Source of the DNA: Pelagomonas calceolata
Lineage: Eukaryota; Sar; Pelagophyceae; Pelagomonadales; Pelagomonadaceae
Direction: 5' to 3'
DNA: 64,000 nt
NCBI GenBank assembly: GCA_918797485.1
Contig: CAKKNE010000005.1
Span: 2,046,001 to 2,110,000 of the forward strand
Below, one piece after another: positions 27,571-38,806 of this stretch; the first letter of the stretch is position 1; each line of letters opens with the position of its first letter. The position numbers were made by a program, and so were the translations under genes. A model generated the notes under the pieces. It did not search any database, was not told where the DNA came from, and saw only the letters and a program-made list of their open reading frames with translations.

Positions 27571-28743
27571 TCATGCTAAACAGGCCACGGCCACGCCCCC
27601 GAGCACCGCGGCGAGCTCGAGCGGCTGCTTCCGGTCCTCGAAGGCGTCGTAGTACGCGTGGCCCGGCACGATGTTGAACTTGTGCGTCACGAAACGGTAG
27701 AGGCCCCAGCGCCCGACGAACTGGACGACGACGGGCAAGAACGCGACCGGCGTCGGCGTCGCGACGTGGCCGAAGTACGCGAGGACGGCAAAGCCTTCGA
27801 CCATGTACGGCCAGAAGAGCGACTGCTTCATGGAGAGGCGCCCGACGGGGTGCAGCAGCCAGACGTGGCCGAAGAGGAGGGCCCGCGCGAGCGCGCCCGC
27901 CGCGTCGACGTTCGACATCGTCAGGCGCCGCGCGACGTTCTCCCGAGCGGTCTCCGCCGACAGGTACAGGCTCCCGATGCGCTCGAGCCGCGGCTTGTCT
28001 TCGGCCGCCGGCGCCCGCAGCCCGGACACCTCTTTCCGCATCTCGAGCAAGACCCAGGCCGAGTAGATGATGCCGATGAGGACAAAGAGGTAGAAGGAAA
28101 CCAGCGCGACCACGAGCGCGCGTATTCGCGTCCACCGCCTGTTGCCGCTATCGACCCAGCACCAACAACCCGAGGGACCGAAGACCTGCCCGTGATGGGA
28201 CCACTGCGTCCCGAAGAGGACGCAGGCCGTCACGGCGAACGCCACCGTGCTGATGAGCGTGATGCGGCTCCCGAGCGTCCGCGCTACAGTCTCCGGCCGC
28301 TTGTGCTGGACAACAAGCTTGTGGCTCATGTAGGGCGCGAGAAAGCCCGCACATCCGACGCTCAGCAATGAAAAATACTGCTCGAACGCGCCGACGACGG
28401 AGCACGGCCATGTGGTATGTATGCCGCCCTTCCTCACGCTCGGATCGCCGTCGTCAAACAGGGCGGGACCGCTGATCAACGTGAGGGAATGGAGCAGGTA
28501 GCCCAGGGCGATTGCCGACGTCACGAGTTGCGCCACGGATTCTCTTTCCGCCTCGAGCCGTTTTTCCTTCCACCACGCCGGCAGACAGCGCTCGAACACA
28601 GCAAAAAAGTGCCACACGGCCGTGCTACCGGCCTTCGCCCGCATGTAGAGGAAGTACGTTAGGACGCCTAGCGACGCGCTGTTGAGCGTCACGGCGACGA
28701 TGAGGTACCAGAAGAGGCGCTGGGAGCCGTAGAACTGGGGCAT
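27571..28743 (-). CDS. Seven-transmembrane protein, possibly GPCR-like
   Basis: A 390-residue protein with about seven hydrophobic spans and no signal peptide. Spans are visible near residues 10-32, 68-90, 120-140, 160-180, 205-230, 283-300 and 318-340. A conserved-looking lumenal or extracellular patch, GCWCWVDSGNRRWTRIR, stands just before span five, and FYLFVLIGIIYSAWVLL forms that span. This Cys/Trp pattern recalls the cAMP-receptor-like/secretin-like group of protist GPCRs, but the length of the amphipathic segments and the HFF...FERCLPAWWKEKR loop are not diagnostic. It could instead be a heterokont-specific membrane protein. The gene ends about 10 bases from ALG6 (convergent) and is divergent from the histidine phosphatase gene across a 479-base region. 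Confidence 0.55.
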   Translation of the reverse strand: MPQFYGSQRLFWYLIVAVTLNSASLGVLTYFLYMRAKAGSTAVWHFFAVFERCLPAWWKEKRLEAERESVAQLVTSAIALGYLLHSLTLISGPALFDDGDPSVRKGGIHTTWPCSVVGAFEQYFSLLSVGCAGFLAPYMSHKLVVQHKRPETVARTLGSRITLISTVAFAVTACVLFGTQWSHHGQVFGPSGCWCWVDSGNRRWTRIRALVVALVSFYLFVLIGIIYSAWVLLEMRKEVSGLRAPAAEDKPRLERIGSLYLSAETARENVARRLTMSNVDAAGALARALLFGHVWLLHPVGRLSMKQSLFWPYMVEGFAVLAYFGHVATPTPVAFLPVVVQFVGRWGLYRFVTHKFNIVPGHAYYDAFEDRKQPLELAAVLGGVAVACLA

Positions 28744-28952
28744 TTTCGCCGAGTATTTCGTTGGCGTCGCGCCGCGGTGTGGAATTGTCTTGCTGTGAAA
28801 AAAAGTCTGACTATACCAGTCTCAGACTGTCGCAGGGCGAAACCGGTTCGCGCTCGTACTACAGACAACAGGGCGATTGTCAGTGGTCCACGAGTATTAT
28901 CTTGTCCGCCAGTGTGGCGCCCCTGGCGCCCAGCCAATTACCGCGTCGATTA

Positions 28953-28977
28953 GCTAGCGACCTGTAACACACTAGCC
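28953..28977 (+). promoter_or_regulatory. Recurrent promoter-proximal element, copy 3
   Basis: GCTAGCG, then ACCT, then GTAACACACTAGCC. It is about 210 bases from the 7TM gene start and 246 bases from the histidine phosphatase start, in a 479-base divergent gap with no other feature. Confidence 0.6.
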
Positions 28978-29222
28978 TACAGGCAGCTAACTTGTGCAGC
29001 TCATACGCGCCGCAGGCGTGCAGACCCAGTCTTTTAAGGCTAGCACGTATCTCGCGCACACCAGCGACTGCGGTTTGCCCTTTCTTACGAGCGGTTACGG
29101 GGCCTGAGAGGCCCTCCCGGCCTCCGAGAGCCGCCGGTGCTCGCAAATTGCCTGTCCTGTACAATTCTCGTGTGTCCGCGCTGCGCCTGTGTCAGTGCAG
29201 AATTGTAACCGCGCACGCGTCG

Positions 29223-30092
29223 ATGCTGCGCAGCACGAGCGCGCTCCTCCTCACGCGCCTCGCCACCACCACCATCCGCGCCATGGCCGCGATTGACTCG
29301 AGCGGCTGCGCGGGCGAGTGCTATGCGGACGGTACTTATCAGCGCGGTTCACGGCTTCGGCTAGGCCTCGTGCGGCATGGCGAGAGCATGAACAACGTGC
29401 ACGAGGCGCAGGGAACGTACAAGACCGGACGCGTCGCAGACCCGGAGCTCTCGCCCCGCGGACGACGGCAGGCGGAAGTCCTCGGTGCGTTTCTAGGTAA
29501 CACGTCGAAAGCTGAATACTTTGGCCTGGGCAAAATTGACGAGATCTGGGTCTCTCCCCATCGCCGCACGCTCGACACGGCGGCGCCGGCGGCGAAGGCG
29601 ACGGGCCTCGCGCCGCGCGTCTATACCGACATCTTCGAGGCCGGTGGCATCTACGACGCGAATGATGCGTACGACGCCTTCGTCGCACGAGGCGGCATGA
29701 CGCGGGCGGAGATGCAAGCGGCCCATCCCACCTACGTGCTGCCCGACGCCGTCGACGCGACGGGCTGGTACCGCGGCCCGGGCAAGGAGAGCGACGACGA
29801 GTGCCGCGCGCGCGCGAAGCGCGTCCTGGAACGCGTCCGGGCGACGGCGTCGGGACTCAAGGACAGCCGCAATGTCCTGGTGGTCGCGCATTACGACTTC
29901 ATCTCCGCGTTCCTCGACGCGGTCCTGGTCCCCGGGACGACGGGCGAGTTCGCGCGGTGGCGGCACCACAACACTGCAGTCACTGTGGTAGACATAGAAC
30001 AGGCTACCGGCGAGGTGGCGTTCATGAAGGTCAACGCCGCGCCACACATCTACGAGGCCGACGAGGGGCTACTCTCGGGGTTTCCCCTGTAG
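29223..30092 (+). CDS. Histidine phosphatase (phosphoglycerate mutase-like) protein
   Basis: A 289-residue member of the histidine phosphatase superfamily. The catalytic RHG motif is in LVRHGESMNNVHEAQ, the usual PELSPRGRRQAEVLGAF follows, and IWVSPHRRTLDTAAPAA carries the second arginine. The late catalytic His is in VLVVAHYDFISAFLDAVL. These place it with phosphatase-type members (broad-specificity phosphatases) rather than glycolytic phosphoglycerate mutase. The first 20 residues (MLRSTSALLLTRLATTTIRA) are basic and hydrophilic-hydrophobic, which suits a mitochondrial presequence; translation could also begin at the second Met (residue 21). The substrate is unknown. The upstream in-frame extension to 28992 is probably 5'UTR. 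Confidence 0.8.
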   Translation: MLRSTSALLLTRLATTTIRAMAAIDSSGCAGECYADGTYQRGSRLRLGLVRHGESMNNVHEAQGTYKTGRVADPELSPRGRRQAEVLGAFLGNTSKAEYFGLGKIDEIWVSPHRRTLDTAAPAAKATGLAPRVYTDIFEAGGIYDANDAYDAFVARGGMTRAEMQAAHPTYVLPDAVDATGWYRGPGKESDDECRARAKRVLERVRATASGLKDSRNVLVVAHYDFISAFLDAVLVPGTTGEFARWRHHNTAVTVVDIEQATGEVAFMKVNAAPHIYEADEGLLSGFPL

Positions 30093-30168
30093 TCAGCTAT
30101 CGGAGGCGCTGACGGTGCATTAGTGTTAATTCAAGCAAGTTCTTATGTCATTTTTTTTTTCGCGCGTG

Positions 30169-31065
30169 TTACGTCATTGTGGCCAGGTGAAAGTCGTCAT
30201 CAGACGAGTCCGAGGAGTCGTCCGAGTCGCGGATGTTGTCGAAGCGCGAGTAGTCGTTCGCGTAGCGCTGCTGCTGCGACGCCAGGAGCCGGTGGGCCGT
30301 GGCGGGTGACGGCGGCGGCGGCGGGAGCGTCTCTTGCGTTTCAGATTCCGGCGGCTCAAACCAGTCGTAGCGCGCGAGGTGGAGGATGTAGAGGACACAA
30401 TCAGTGGGCAAACCGCCCCAGCCCATCGTCAGCGCGTAAAAGGCCGCGACGACGCCTCTGCGAAACGTCGGGTCGAAGCGCGTGTGCGCCGCGGGCACCG
30501 GCCGCCACAGCACGTAGCGCGCCCCGTAGGACAGCTTGCCCACAAAGGCCCGCCGCCGCCGCCAGGGCGAGCCCCACCACGGCCCGTCGGCGCCGAAGGG
30601 GTCCGGTGAGAGATGAGCTAACCCGGGAAAGACTCTTATATAGTCATCCTCGTGGCAGATCTCATCCCTCTGATTATCGTAGACGACGCCGTCGTCGCCC
30701 TGGTCCGCCGAGTGGACGTACAAGCCATACGTCTTGCCCGGGAGCAGTACGAGGGGCGGCTCGAGCTTGAGCGACGTAAAGTCGCGCCACGACGCGTTCA
30801 CGTGCCGCGAGAAGGCTTGCGTCCACGCCGCGGGCTTCTCTTCGACGCCTCTCCTGCCGCCCTCGACGCACCAGACGCTCATCTGGCCGAGCCCGCCTCT
30901 TACATGAATCGAATCCACGACCAAGGCCTGCACCGGGCGCCTGTCCAGTACTTCCACATCGAACATGACGCCGTTGAAGGTGTGGTCCTCGTGGTCTTCC
31001 GTCTCGACGGTGTAGCTGTCATGCACGAGGTAATCAGCTTGTTTCTTGAGGAGGAGGGCGGACAT
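30169..31065 (-). CDS. Protein of unknown family, beta-sandwich-like N-terminal domain
   Basis: A 298-residue protein with no targeting signal or membrane span. Residues about 15-140 alternate short beta strands and end in PPLVLLPGKTYGLYVHSADQ, a layout like PHR-type or related jelly-roll domains: VVDSIHVRGGLGQMSVWC, a fixed Trp, then 'LKL..PLVLLPGKTYGLYV'. Residues 150-230 are Trp/Tyr/Arg-rich (GPWWGSPWRRRRAFVGKLSYGARYVLW). The last 60 residues are disordered, with polyproline and an acidic Ser/Asp run. I do not recognise the family. The regular strand pattern, full-length frame and position between two well-spaced neighbours support a real gene. The stop lies 76 bases from the stop of the convergent histidine phosphatase gene. 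Confidence 0.6.
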   Translation of the reverse strand: MSALLLKKQADYLVHDSYTVETEDHEDHTFNGVMFDVEVLDRRPVQALVVDSIHVRGGLGQMSVWCVEGGRRGVEEKPAAWTQAFSRHVNASWRDFTSLKLEPPLVLLPGKTYGLYVHSADQGDDGVVYDNQRDEICHEDDYIRVFPGLAHLSPDPFGADGPWWGSPWRRRRAFVGKLSYGARYVLWRPVPAAHTRFDPTFRRGVVAAFYALTMGWGGLPTDCVLYILHLARYDWFEPPESETQETLPPPPPSPATAHRLLASQQQRYANDYSRFDNIRDSDDSSDSSDDDFHLATMT

Positions 31066-31294
31066 GGCTTTAGAGTCCTACTTACGCGAGAGAGGAGTCG
31101 TCCCAATCTACTGATATGGCTGCCGGAGAAGCCACTGACGCTGGAGGCTTTTTGGGCCCCTGGTCGGCTCGGGGGTTTCGCCGAGCTTGGCGGCTGCGGG
31201 TGGATGCTATGAGGAGCTGCGCTGAAAATTGCCTGGGGTCTTCGGCCTCTCGAGTGGCCCGGATGCAGCTGCTAAACCACCTGGCTTCGCAGAG

Positions 31295-31320
31295 CTGCTA
31301 GTATCTTACAGGACGCTAGC
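31295..31320 (-). promoter_or_regulatory. Recurrent promoter-proximal element, copy 4
   Basis: CTGCTAGTATCTTAC, then AGGA, then CGCTAGC; on the minus strand this is GCTAGCG-n-GTAAGATACTAGCAG. It lies 230 bases from the unknown gene (31065) and 119 bases from the VPS13-like gene start (31439). The rest of the 373-base gap is empty. Confidence 0.6.
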
Positions 31321-31438
31321 ACAAATTCCATAAAGTGCTTTCGGTCGCGTTTGCACCACTGCTAAACGCTACTCGCAAATATTACTGCGCAGCGTGATGC
31401 CTAGTACGATGCCTAGCAGCACTGCACAACCCTAGATC

Positions 31439-34400
31439 ATGGATTGGAAGCAGCTGGGTAAGGCTGCAAAAAGAGCAGCAGCCTCGATCGAGGATGCCGC
31501 GCGCAAGGCCGCGCCACACATCGAGGAGGCGGCCGCGAAAGCAGCGGCGCACATCGAGGAAGCCGCAGCCAAAGCGAAGCCGCACCTCGAGGACGCCGCG
31601 CGCAAAACGCGTGCGGCGGCCAAAGAGGCGCAAAAACGCATCGACCGGAACGCCGCCAAGCGGTTACTGGGTGGAGTCTTAAAGGATTGGCTCGACGGCG
31701 ACATTCTGTGCGGAAATTACGGTACTCTGGTAGCGTTCTGGCCCGCATAACTCATCGATTTCCACACAGGCGACATCGACTGGATTGACGAGGATGATGA
31801 GAGCGCCGCCGAAGCGAAGCCTACTACCGGCGCCTCCATCGCGGTCTCGCTGCGGAAGGGCGAGATCAAGTTACGACGCGTCCAGCTCAAGGCGCGCAGC
31901 CTCGACGCCGTCGGCGCGCCCGGTTTGTATCTTGTTTCCGGTAGCGTGGACCACGCGAAAATCGTGCTTCCCTGGGCGCAGCTCGCTGGCTCGAAACCCG
32001 CGAAAGTGGAGATAGGCGCGTTGTCCCTGCGACTAAGGGCGACACGCGACGATGACACCAATTCTACGGCCGTAGAAGCCTCGGCCAAACGACGCGAGGA
32101 TTCATTGGAGGCGATGCGCGCCCAATGGACGGCCTTCGCTGAGCAAACGGCCGCTCGGCGGCTCGACAAGACCGAGTGGAAAATAAAAGTCGACGAGGCC
32201 TCCGTGGCCTGGGAGATCCCCGGCGGCGTGGCGCAAGTCATGGTCCAAGGCGCGACGGCGACCGGAGCTTCCACGGCCTGGGTCCTCGGCTGCCGGGCCG
32301 CGGCCTTGTCCGTGAATAACGACGCACCTGTGCGGCTGACGCCGACGACGTGCTCCCTGACCGTAGCCGACGCGATCCAGCTTAACTTCGGCCCAATCGC
32401 GCTTCAAGCGAGGCCCGCCGAGACCGCCGCTCTCATTCGATGTGTCTGCGGCCTCGACACCCTCGCTGCGCCGGCGCGCGCCTGCATTAAATTAAGAGCG
32501 TTTGCGCCGAAGGTGACCGTGGAGACGGCCCCGGACCGGCGGTCGTGGACCGGCCTCGCCGATGTGAGACTCGACGACGAAGCAGTGGCAGTCGCCGAAC
32601 CGCTGGTCGTGGTCGTGGAGGCTGTCGAAGTAAGCGTGACGAGCTCGACGGACACGCTTGCCGTCGCCGCCACAGCAAAAACAACAACGGTCGGTGGCGC
32701 GGTCGTCAGCGATTTGGCAGTGCAAGCGTCGGACGATAATGTGGTCGTGCGCGCGGTCCGCGCGGACGCGGATGTAGACGGCCGCGCGCTCGCGTCTATC
32801 ATAGAAGTTACGACTTCGATTCAAACCGGCTTCGCCTGCCGCGCGTGGGACTACCTCGGGGTCGCTCGCGCGGACGTCGAAGGCGAGGCCGTGGACTTCT
32901 TCGCGGTCGAGACCGAGCGGACCACCGCAATTAGTGTCGACGCCGTTTCCGGCACATGGGACGGCGTGAAATTTCGAGGCCACGTCTCTAGCGACGGCTC
33001 TTCGTGCACCGCAGTGCTCGAGGCGGCCCGAAACGGCGCACAGCTCCTGGAGCCCACGCTGGTACAAATTACGGCCGATGGCGTCTCGCTGACCAACGCC
33101 ACCGACGCCGACGCGCCCCTCGACGTCTACGCGGCACCATCCGACATCCGATCTATAATGGACGCAGCGGAGGAGCTTGCGTTGGACGGCAGTGGGGCCT
33201 TTGCATTGCGCGCGGCGGCCATCCGCCTCTACGCGACGGGCACGCGCTTGCCCGCATTTCTTTTAGCGGCGAGCGACGTGTGTCTCGACGGGCGCCAGGG
33301 AACGACGGCACTCACGTGCTCGCTGACGCGCCTCGACGCCTACGACGCACAGACGTATCGATGCGTGCTCCAGAAGCCGGTAAACGTTTGCGCGCAAGTG
33401 ACGGACGGTACTCTGAGGGTGGCGCTCGGCGATCTCGGTCTCAGCGTCGACGAGGCGACGGTTGCTTCCATTTCTCGCCTCCTCGCGGCGCGCGAGGCGA
33501 CCGAGGCGCCGCCGCTCCAAGTGGTCAACGAGACGGGCGCACCGCTCCTCGTCGATGGCGTTTCTGTTGAAGCAAACGCCGCGGCGACGCTAAGTGTTGA
33601 TACAAAGCCGCGCGCGGACCGCCTCGGGCGCGCGCGCGACGGCGCGCCCCTCGCGCCGCTCGAAGTCTTGGCCGACGCCTACGCCGCGGCGCTGCCGCTG
33701 GACCGGCGCTCCCTTTACGGACCGGGCGACGGGCTGCGGCCCTCGGGCGTCGTCGCGTCGAGCGACTTTGTGGTTGGAGAGTACACATATCAAGGCAGTG
33801 CACCGACGCTGCGGTTGCGGACGAGGATCCGCGTCGAGAACCGGTGCGACCGCGAGATGGCGCTCCAGGTCGCCGGGAGTGCCTACCAGCGCGACCTGCC
33901 GGCCGTCGCGCCCCACACGACGTTCGACCTGCCCTTGTCAATTGTCCGGGAGGCGCCTCACGACGCCGTGGTGTGCGTCCAGGCTGATGATCGCTGGAGG
34001 CCCGTGGCGAATTTCGAAAAGCTCCGTGCTTTTGGTAGAAGCGGCTCGGAAAGGGTCCACTGGGTCGACGCACCGGCGAGATGTTATGTGCTCGCATCGA
34101 CCGCGGCCAACACCGTGGTCGTCTGCCCGCCCGTCGCACTGAAATCCTCACTCACATTGCGAGCGCGCGTTGCGACGGCCCGCCGCCTTCCTCAGTCGCG
34201 CGACGACTATGCCGAAACGTGCGTGATACCACCGAACGAGGCCGATCTTTCCGCGTTGTACGACGTGTCCGCGACGCACTGGTGTCTGCGGGTGGATGGT
34301 ATTGAGGCGCAATCGGCTTGGGTCGATATCACGGGCGTCGCTGCCCGAGGCGAGGAGGCCGCGTTCGTCGTCGACGACGGGCGGCAGCGTTTGCGCGTGA

Positions 34401-35947
34401 CGCTGAACAGATTGACTAGGACGCCTTCTTTGTTGTTGGTGCTGCGGTGCGGTCTGGTGATCGAGGATAGAGCCGGTCTTGGTGTGGGCGTCGTTGGCCA
34501 CGTGACGACTAATGCGCGGGTCATGGTCGACGGCTCTAAGCATTCAGCGATTCAGTTGCAAAGCGGCGACGGTGTCTCGCCTTTTATCGTGCCGGGACAA
34601 CTCGTCGACGGACGGGGCGCCACGAGGATAGGAGAGCGGCCTGTCGGGATACTCCTCGAGGATCGTACATTAGCGGTCGTGCCGCTCGTTGTACTAAGCT
34701 GCTCCGTGCCCTCGCACCATGTCACGGTGCGCCACGCGGGCGTCTCTACTCAAGACGAGCCACTCCCCGTGCACGCGTCCACCTTTGACGTGTCAATCGA
34801 CGGAGCTGACGCCTCGAGCGGGTGGTTCTCCGTCAATGTGACGGCGCTGCAGCCGGGGAACGTTGTGAGGCGATTTGAAAACGTCGAGCTCGTGGTCGGG
34901 CCGCGCGCTACAGACGCCGGCCACAGCCTTTTATTACGATTGTGCCGCGCCGAAGGCGACGTTTCGATTGATATTTATGTAGACTGCGCCTCTACGGCCG
35001 TCCGCGTCGCCGACCTCGACATCAAGGTCCCGCGCGGCTGGAGCCTCTCGAAGACAGGTGACAAGTGGGCGCTGGACGTGAGGGCTCTTACGATTCTAGA
35101 TGGTCCTCATACGACGCTCACCTCGACTTCGGAGTTCTTCCTGCGGGCAGCGGCGCGGATCGACCGGAAGCTCGCGGCGCGTTTTCTGCCAGGCGATTTG
35201 CGGGTTGCCTTGCGGGAGCGGTGCGCGCGGCGATGCGTCGGCGTACTCCAAGCGATGCGCCGCGCCTGGGCGAGCGAGCAGTTGATAGAAACCTCGGCGC
35301 CCGACTCGTACGTCGTCGACCTGATACGCTGCGGGCGGTTCGCGGTGGCGCCACTGTCGCTCGTACCCGACGCAGCGGCCCGCGTCGAACTGGCGCACGC
35401 GCTGGAGGATGAGGGCGGCGTTTTGGGCTGGGCAGTGTCATTATTATCGTCTTTTCCGAGGCTGGCGGTGGTAGATGCGGAGCTCGACTTCACCGGAGCC
35501 GACATCAGGCCGACGACGCGTCGTCTGACGGCCGATGGCGTGCTCGGCGAGGTCGCATTACTCTATGGAGAGCAACTCAAGCAGTCTTGGTGGTCGATCG
35601 CGACGAGTCTGTCTCTGAACGGCGGCGCGGCCGCGCGGCCGCCACCGCGGCGCCGCGTCGAGGTCGAGGTCGTCGTGCCGGCCTCTCATGAAAAGCTAGG
35701 CTTCTCGGTCACGTCGACGGGCGGCAGGCTCGTCGTCATCTCGGTGCGCGACGCGTCGCCGCTCGCCGTGCGCGGCGTCGGGCCCGGCGCACGGTTGTTA
35801 ACGCTGAACGGCGAGGACGTGGCTCATGTTCCTCCGGCCGAGCTCTCGGCGCGCGCGGCGTCGCTAGCTGGGGTTGAGCGAAGAGTCGTGCTCACGGTTG
35901 ATGACGTCGTTGCTCCTCCTCCTCCTCCCGGTGGGGCGTCGTTCTGA
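31439..35947 (+). CDS. Short VPS13-like (chorein-type) protein with C-terminal PDZ domain
   Basis: The exons are 31439-31721 and 31770-35947, giving 1486 residues. The first 70 residues form an Ala/Lys/Glu amphipathic helix of near-11-residue repeats (KAAPHIEEAAAKA, KAAAHIEEAAAKA), which should bind membrane. Then comes a chorein-type start, RLLGGVLKDWLDGDI, joined through a 48-bp intron to GDIDWIDEDDE. A VPS13 N-terminal pattern follows (RKGEIKLRRVQLKARSLDAV, AKIVLPWAQLAGSKPAKVEI). Around residues 590-760 a VAB/SHR-BD-like part begins (LQVVNETGAPLLVDG). The last 95 residues are a PDZ domain (KLGFSVTSTGGRLVVISVRD). VPS13 proteins are bridge-like lipid transporters at membrane contacts; at 1486 residues this one is far shorter than the usual 3000. 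The intron has donor GTACTC, acceptor CACAG and phase 1. Confidence 0.78.
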
Positions 35948-36415
35948 GATGTGTGTGGTAGTTGTGAATAGGTGTGTCTAACTTAGTGGTAACTTAAAGT
36001 TCAAGTCTTAAGTGAGGTACTGCCTGCTCCGGCGCGCGCCCCATTTTTCCGCCGCGATGTCGTAATGGTGGACTGCGACACGCCGCCAGCAACTCGACAG
36101 CTGGGCCTAGTGCGCAGCACGTCCGCCGGAGTCCTACCCCAGCATATTCCCCTCAACGGCTCTAGTGCCCCCGCACTAGCCCCGGCATCCGGCATAGCGC
36201 AAAGCGCCGCCCGCCGCACGCCGTCGAGGCAAGTCCAGGCGCGCACACGAAGGCAGAGCACTTAGAGCGCTCGCCCGATTATAGGCAGCCAGGCTGTGGC
36301 GCGGCAGCCCTCGGCCCGGAGGCAGCCCTCTCTCACCTAGGCGGGCAGCCCTCGACCGGGCCGGACGCCAGCCGCCGCGAGCCAGCGACTAGGCCGGGCA
36401 GCGCCGAGAGCCGCC
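35948..36415. other. Intergenic region, 468 bp
   Basis: No gene is supported. It should hold the DRC1 promoter. The pair TCTAGTGCCCCCGCACTAG near 36161 is an inverted CTAGTGC/GCACTAG but not the recurrent element. A tandem-like GGCAGCC(C/T)TCG repeat occurs at about 36290-36355. Confidence 0.4.
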
Positions 36416-38695
36416 ATGGCCGACGCCGAACCCAAGGAGTTCGACACGAACGTCGCCGACGCCGACGAGCGCAAGCGTATTAGGGCCCAACGCATCGAGG
36501 CGCGGCGGGACGCCGAGAAGGGCGCGCTCGATAAAGCGAACGAGGAGCGCAAGGCAGCCGAACGAAGTCAAGGCAAGCAGCAGATCGCCGAGAGTTTGTC
36601 TCATTTAGATAAGAAAAAGTCCTCGGGTATCGAGAAAGTCACGGACGTGCGAGTGGCTGCCGATTGGAGGGAAGCACAAAGACGAGTGGCCGAAGAAAAG
36701 AAGCGCCAGGATCGCCTACAGCGGTTACAAGAAGAAGCCGTAAGTTCGGGCAAGCAGAACGCGATTATAGAAGCTAGATGGGCCGAGTTAGTCGAGCAGA
36801 ATATTCCGAGGGAATTGCATGACGCGATCGAGGTCCAGAAGGAGGCCTGCGCCGAGATCTTAAGATCTAAGGATGAATTAATAAAAGAATTCAGACAGGA
36901 ACTGAAGAAGAAGGACGAGGAGTACGTCAAGGCCCTCAAGCAGCAGAAGGAGGACATCAATCAGCTGTTGGAGAGGATGCGCCAGGAGTTCAAGGAGCTC
37001 CAGGGCGAGTACGAGGTTGAATTAGAAGCCATAGAAGATGCGTTCTTGGCGGAACGAGATGAACTGCTCAACAAGAACCGGGAGGAGATCGACGCGTTGT
37101 ACGAAAAAAGAAAGGAGGCGGAGCTCAAGTTCCTCGAGAACCGACGAGCGCGGGAGGAGAAGCACAGACAAGAAATCGAGGACATGCTCGTCAAGGACGG
37201 CGAGGAGTACAACAAGCTCAAGATTAAGTTGGAGAACGACGTCCAGACTCTGGAGAGGCAGCTCGAGGAGATGCGCGCTACTTATCAATTGAACACTGAA
37301 AAATTAGATTATAACTATAGAGTGTTGACTGAGAGGGATAGCGAGAATTCTACGACGCTGCAGCAGCTCAAAAGAAAACAAAATAAGCTCAAGGACGTCC
37401 TCAGTCGAGTCATGGCCAAGTACCAGGAGACCGACGAGCGCGACAAGAACGAGAACGAACGGCTCACGGAGGAGTATAAGAGGATGACCAAGGCCTACCG
37501 GGATCTACAACTGAAATTCCGCCACTTCGAGGTCACGGACCGGCAGAAATTCGATCGAGTGTGGCAGATGTGCGGGGGCGGCGTCCGTTATTGGCCTTCC
37601 TTGCGCCGTCGCGGCGTGTCAGAGAGCGCGCGGTCGCGGCGACGGCGTCGACGAGAGAGCGTGTCACCGTCGAGAGCGTCGCGTCGACGGCGTGCCGGTG
37701 GGGTTGATGCACCCTCGAGGTGCGACTCGTCATAAGCCGTCGACGCGGCGGGGAGAGCACGGCGAGAGAACACCGCATAAAGACGCGTGGCTCACGTCGT
37801 AACACGCAGGCACGAGGCCGAGGTCAACGAACTAGTAGGCAAGGTCCTGCAGGCCGACGAGCTTATCCACAAGCAGCAGCTCGGCTGGGACTGGAAGCCG
37901 CCGGACCTCGAAGCTCTACGAGCTCTGGCAAGGCCGGACGCGGCGACGCAGGCCCGCGAGGAAGCGCTGGAGCGGAAGCGCCTCGAGGAGGAGGAGGCGG
38001 CGCGGCCGAAGGTCTCCGGTGCGAAGCTCAAGGCTTGTCTAGAACTCCTGAGCGCGGAGGCCGGCTTCCTCGTCGAGAAGAAAGTGCGAGACGCTCTAGA
38101 TGAGTTACCGGAGGACGAGGCGGAACTCGCCCAGGCCGAGAGTCTGTTGCGAGCCTTGGGCGCGCGCGACGACGCCGACATCTTGCTGTTAGTCTCCAAG
38201 TTCTTCTCGGACGGGCCGGCCGACACGGAAGGCGAGGGCGATGCTGCGGCCAGAGCTCTAGCAACTAGGATCAAGCCGGAGGATGTTGTGGGTGCGGCCC
38301 AGTCCTTCGTGGAAGAACGGAGGCGGAACGCGGCGCTGAAGCCCCCTGCTGCCGATACCGTGATCGGTGCGGAACCGGTCGGTCTCGCGGCAGAGAGAGA
38401 AAAGGAGCGACATGCGAAACAGCGGGAGTACTGGACGAAGATGGCCAACGTCGTGAGTGACGACACGTTCGAGGTCTGGCAAGAGCTCGAGAAACAATTA
38501 GAAAAGTACAACACAGTACTGAAACAAAGATCTCAAGAAATCGCTAGAGTGACGTCGCTCCAGGAGCAGAACGCCCAGCTCAAGGCCCTCATCAACCAGT
38601 ACCTCAACGCCAAGGTCAACGACGAGCTCATCGTGCCGCCGGCCGCGACGATCGCGATGAACCAGCAGGCGGCGCAGACGTCCGCCGAGGGGTAA
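36416..38695 (+). CDS. DRC1: Dynein regulatory complex subunit 1 (DRC1) homologue
   Basis: The exons are 36416-37569 and 37810-38695, giving 679 residues (human about 740). DRC1 is a core coiled-coil subunit of the nexin-dynein regulatory complex of motile cilia. Nearly the whole chain is coiled coil. Conserved-looking parts include ADWREAQRRVAEEKKRQ, RWAELVEQNIPRELH, ELKKKDEEYVKALKQQKED and LDYNYRVLTERDSENS. The intron interrupts the DRC1 block FDRVWQM-HEAEVNELVGKVLQADELIH. Exon 1 ends with AT before GTGCGG, and exon 2 supplies G after ACGCAG to rebuild Met. The 240-bp intron has stops in frame. The C-terminal part (YWTKMANVVSDDTFEVWQEL, IARVTSLQEQNAQLKALINQ) matches the family end. Its presence implies that the organism, or a life stage, builds motile flagella. 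Confidence 0.93.
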
Positions 38696-38806
38696 GTAGC
38701 TTCCATAGTGTCGCGCGTCGCGGCGATGGCGTGCTGGGGTGACTCGGACGCGTCTAGTATCTTATCTTACTATGTACTAGCCCCCAGCCCGGGGCCTTCG
38801 AATTGT

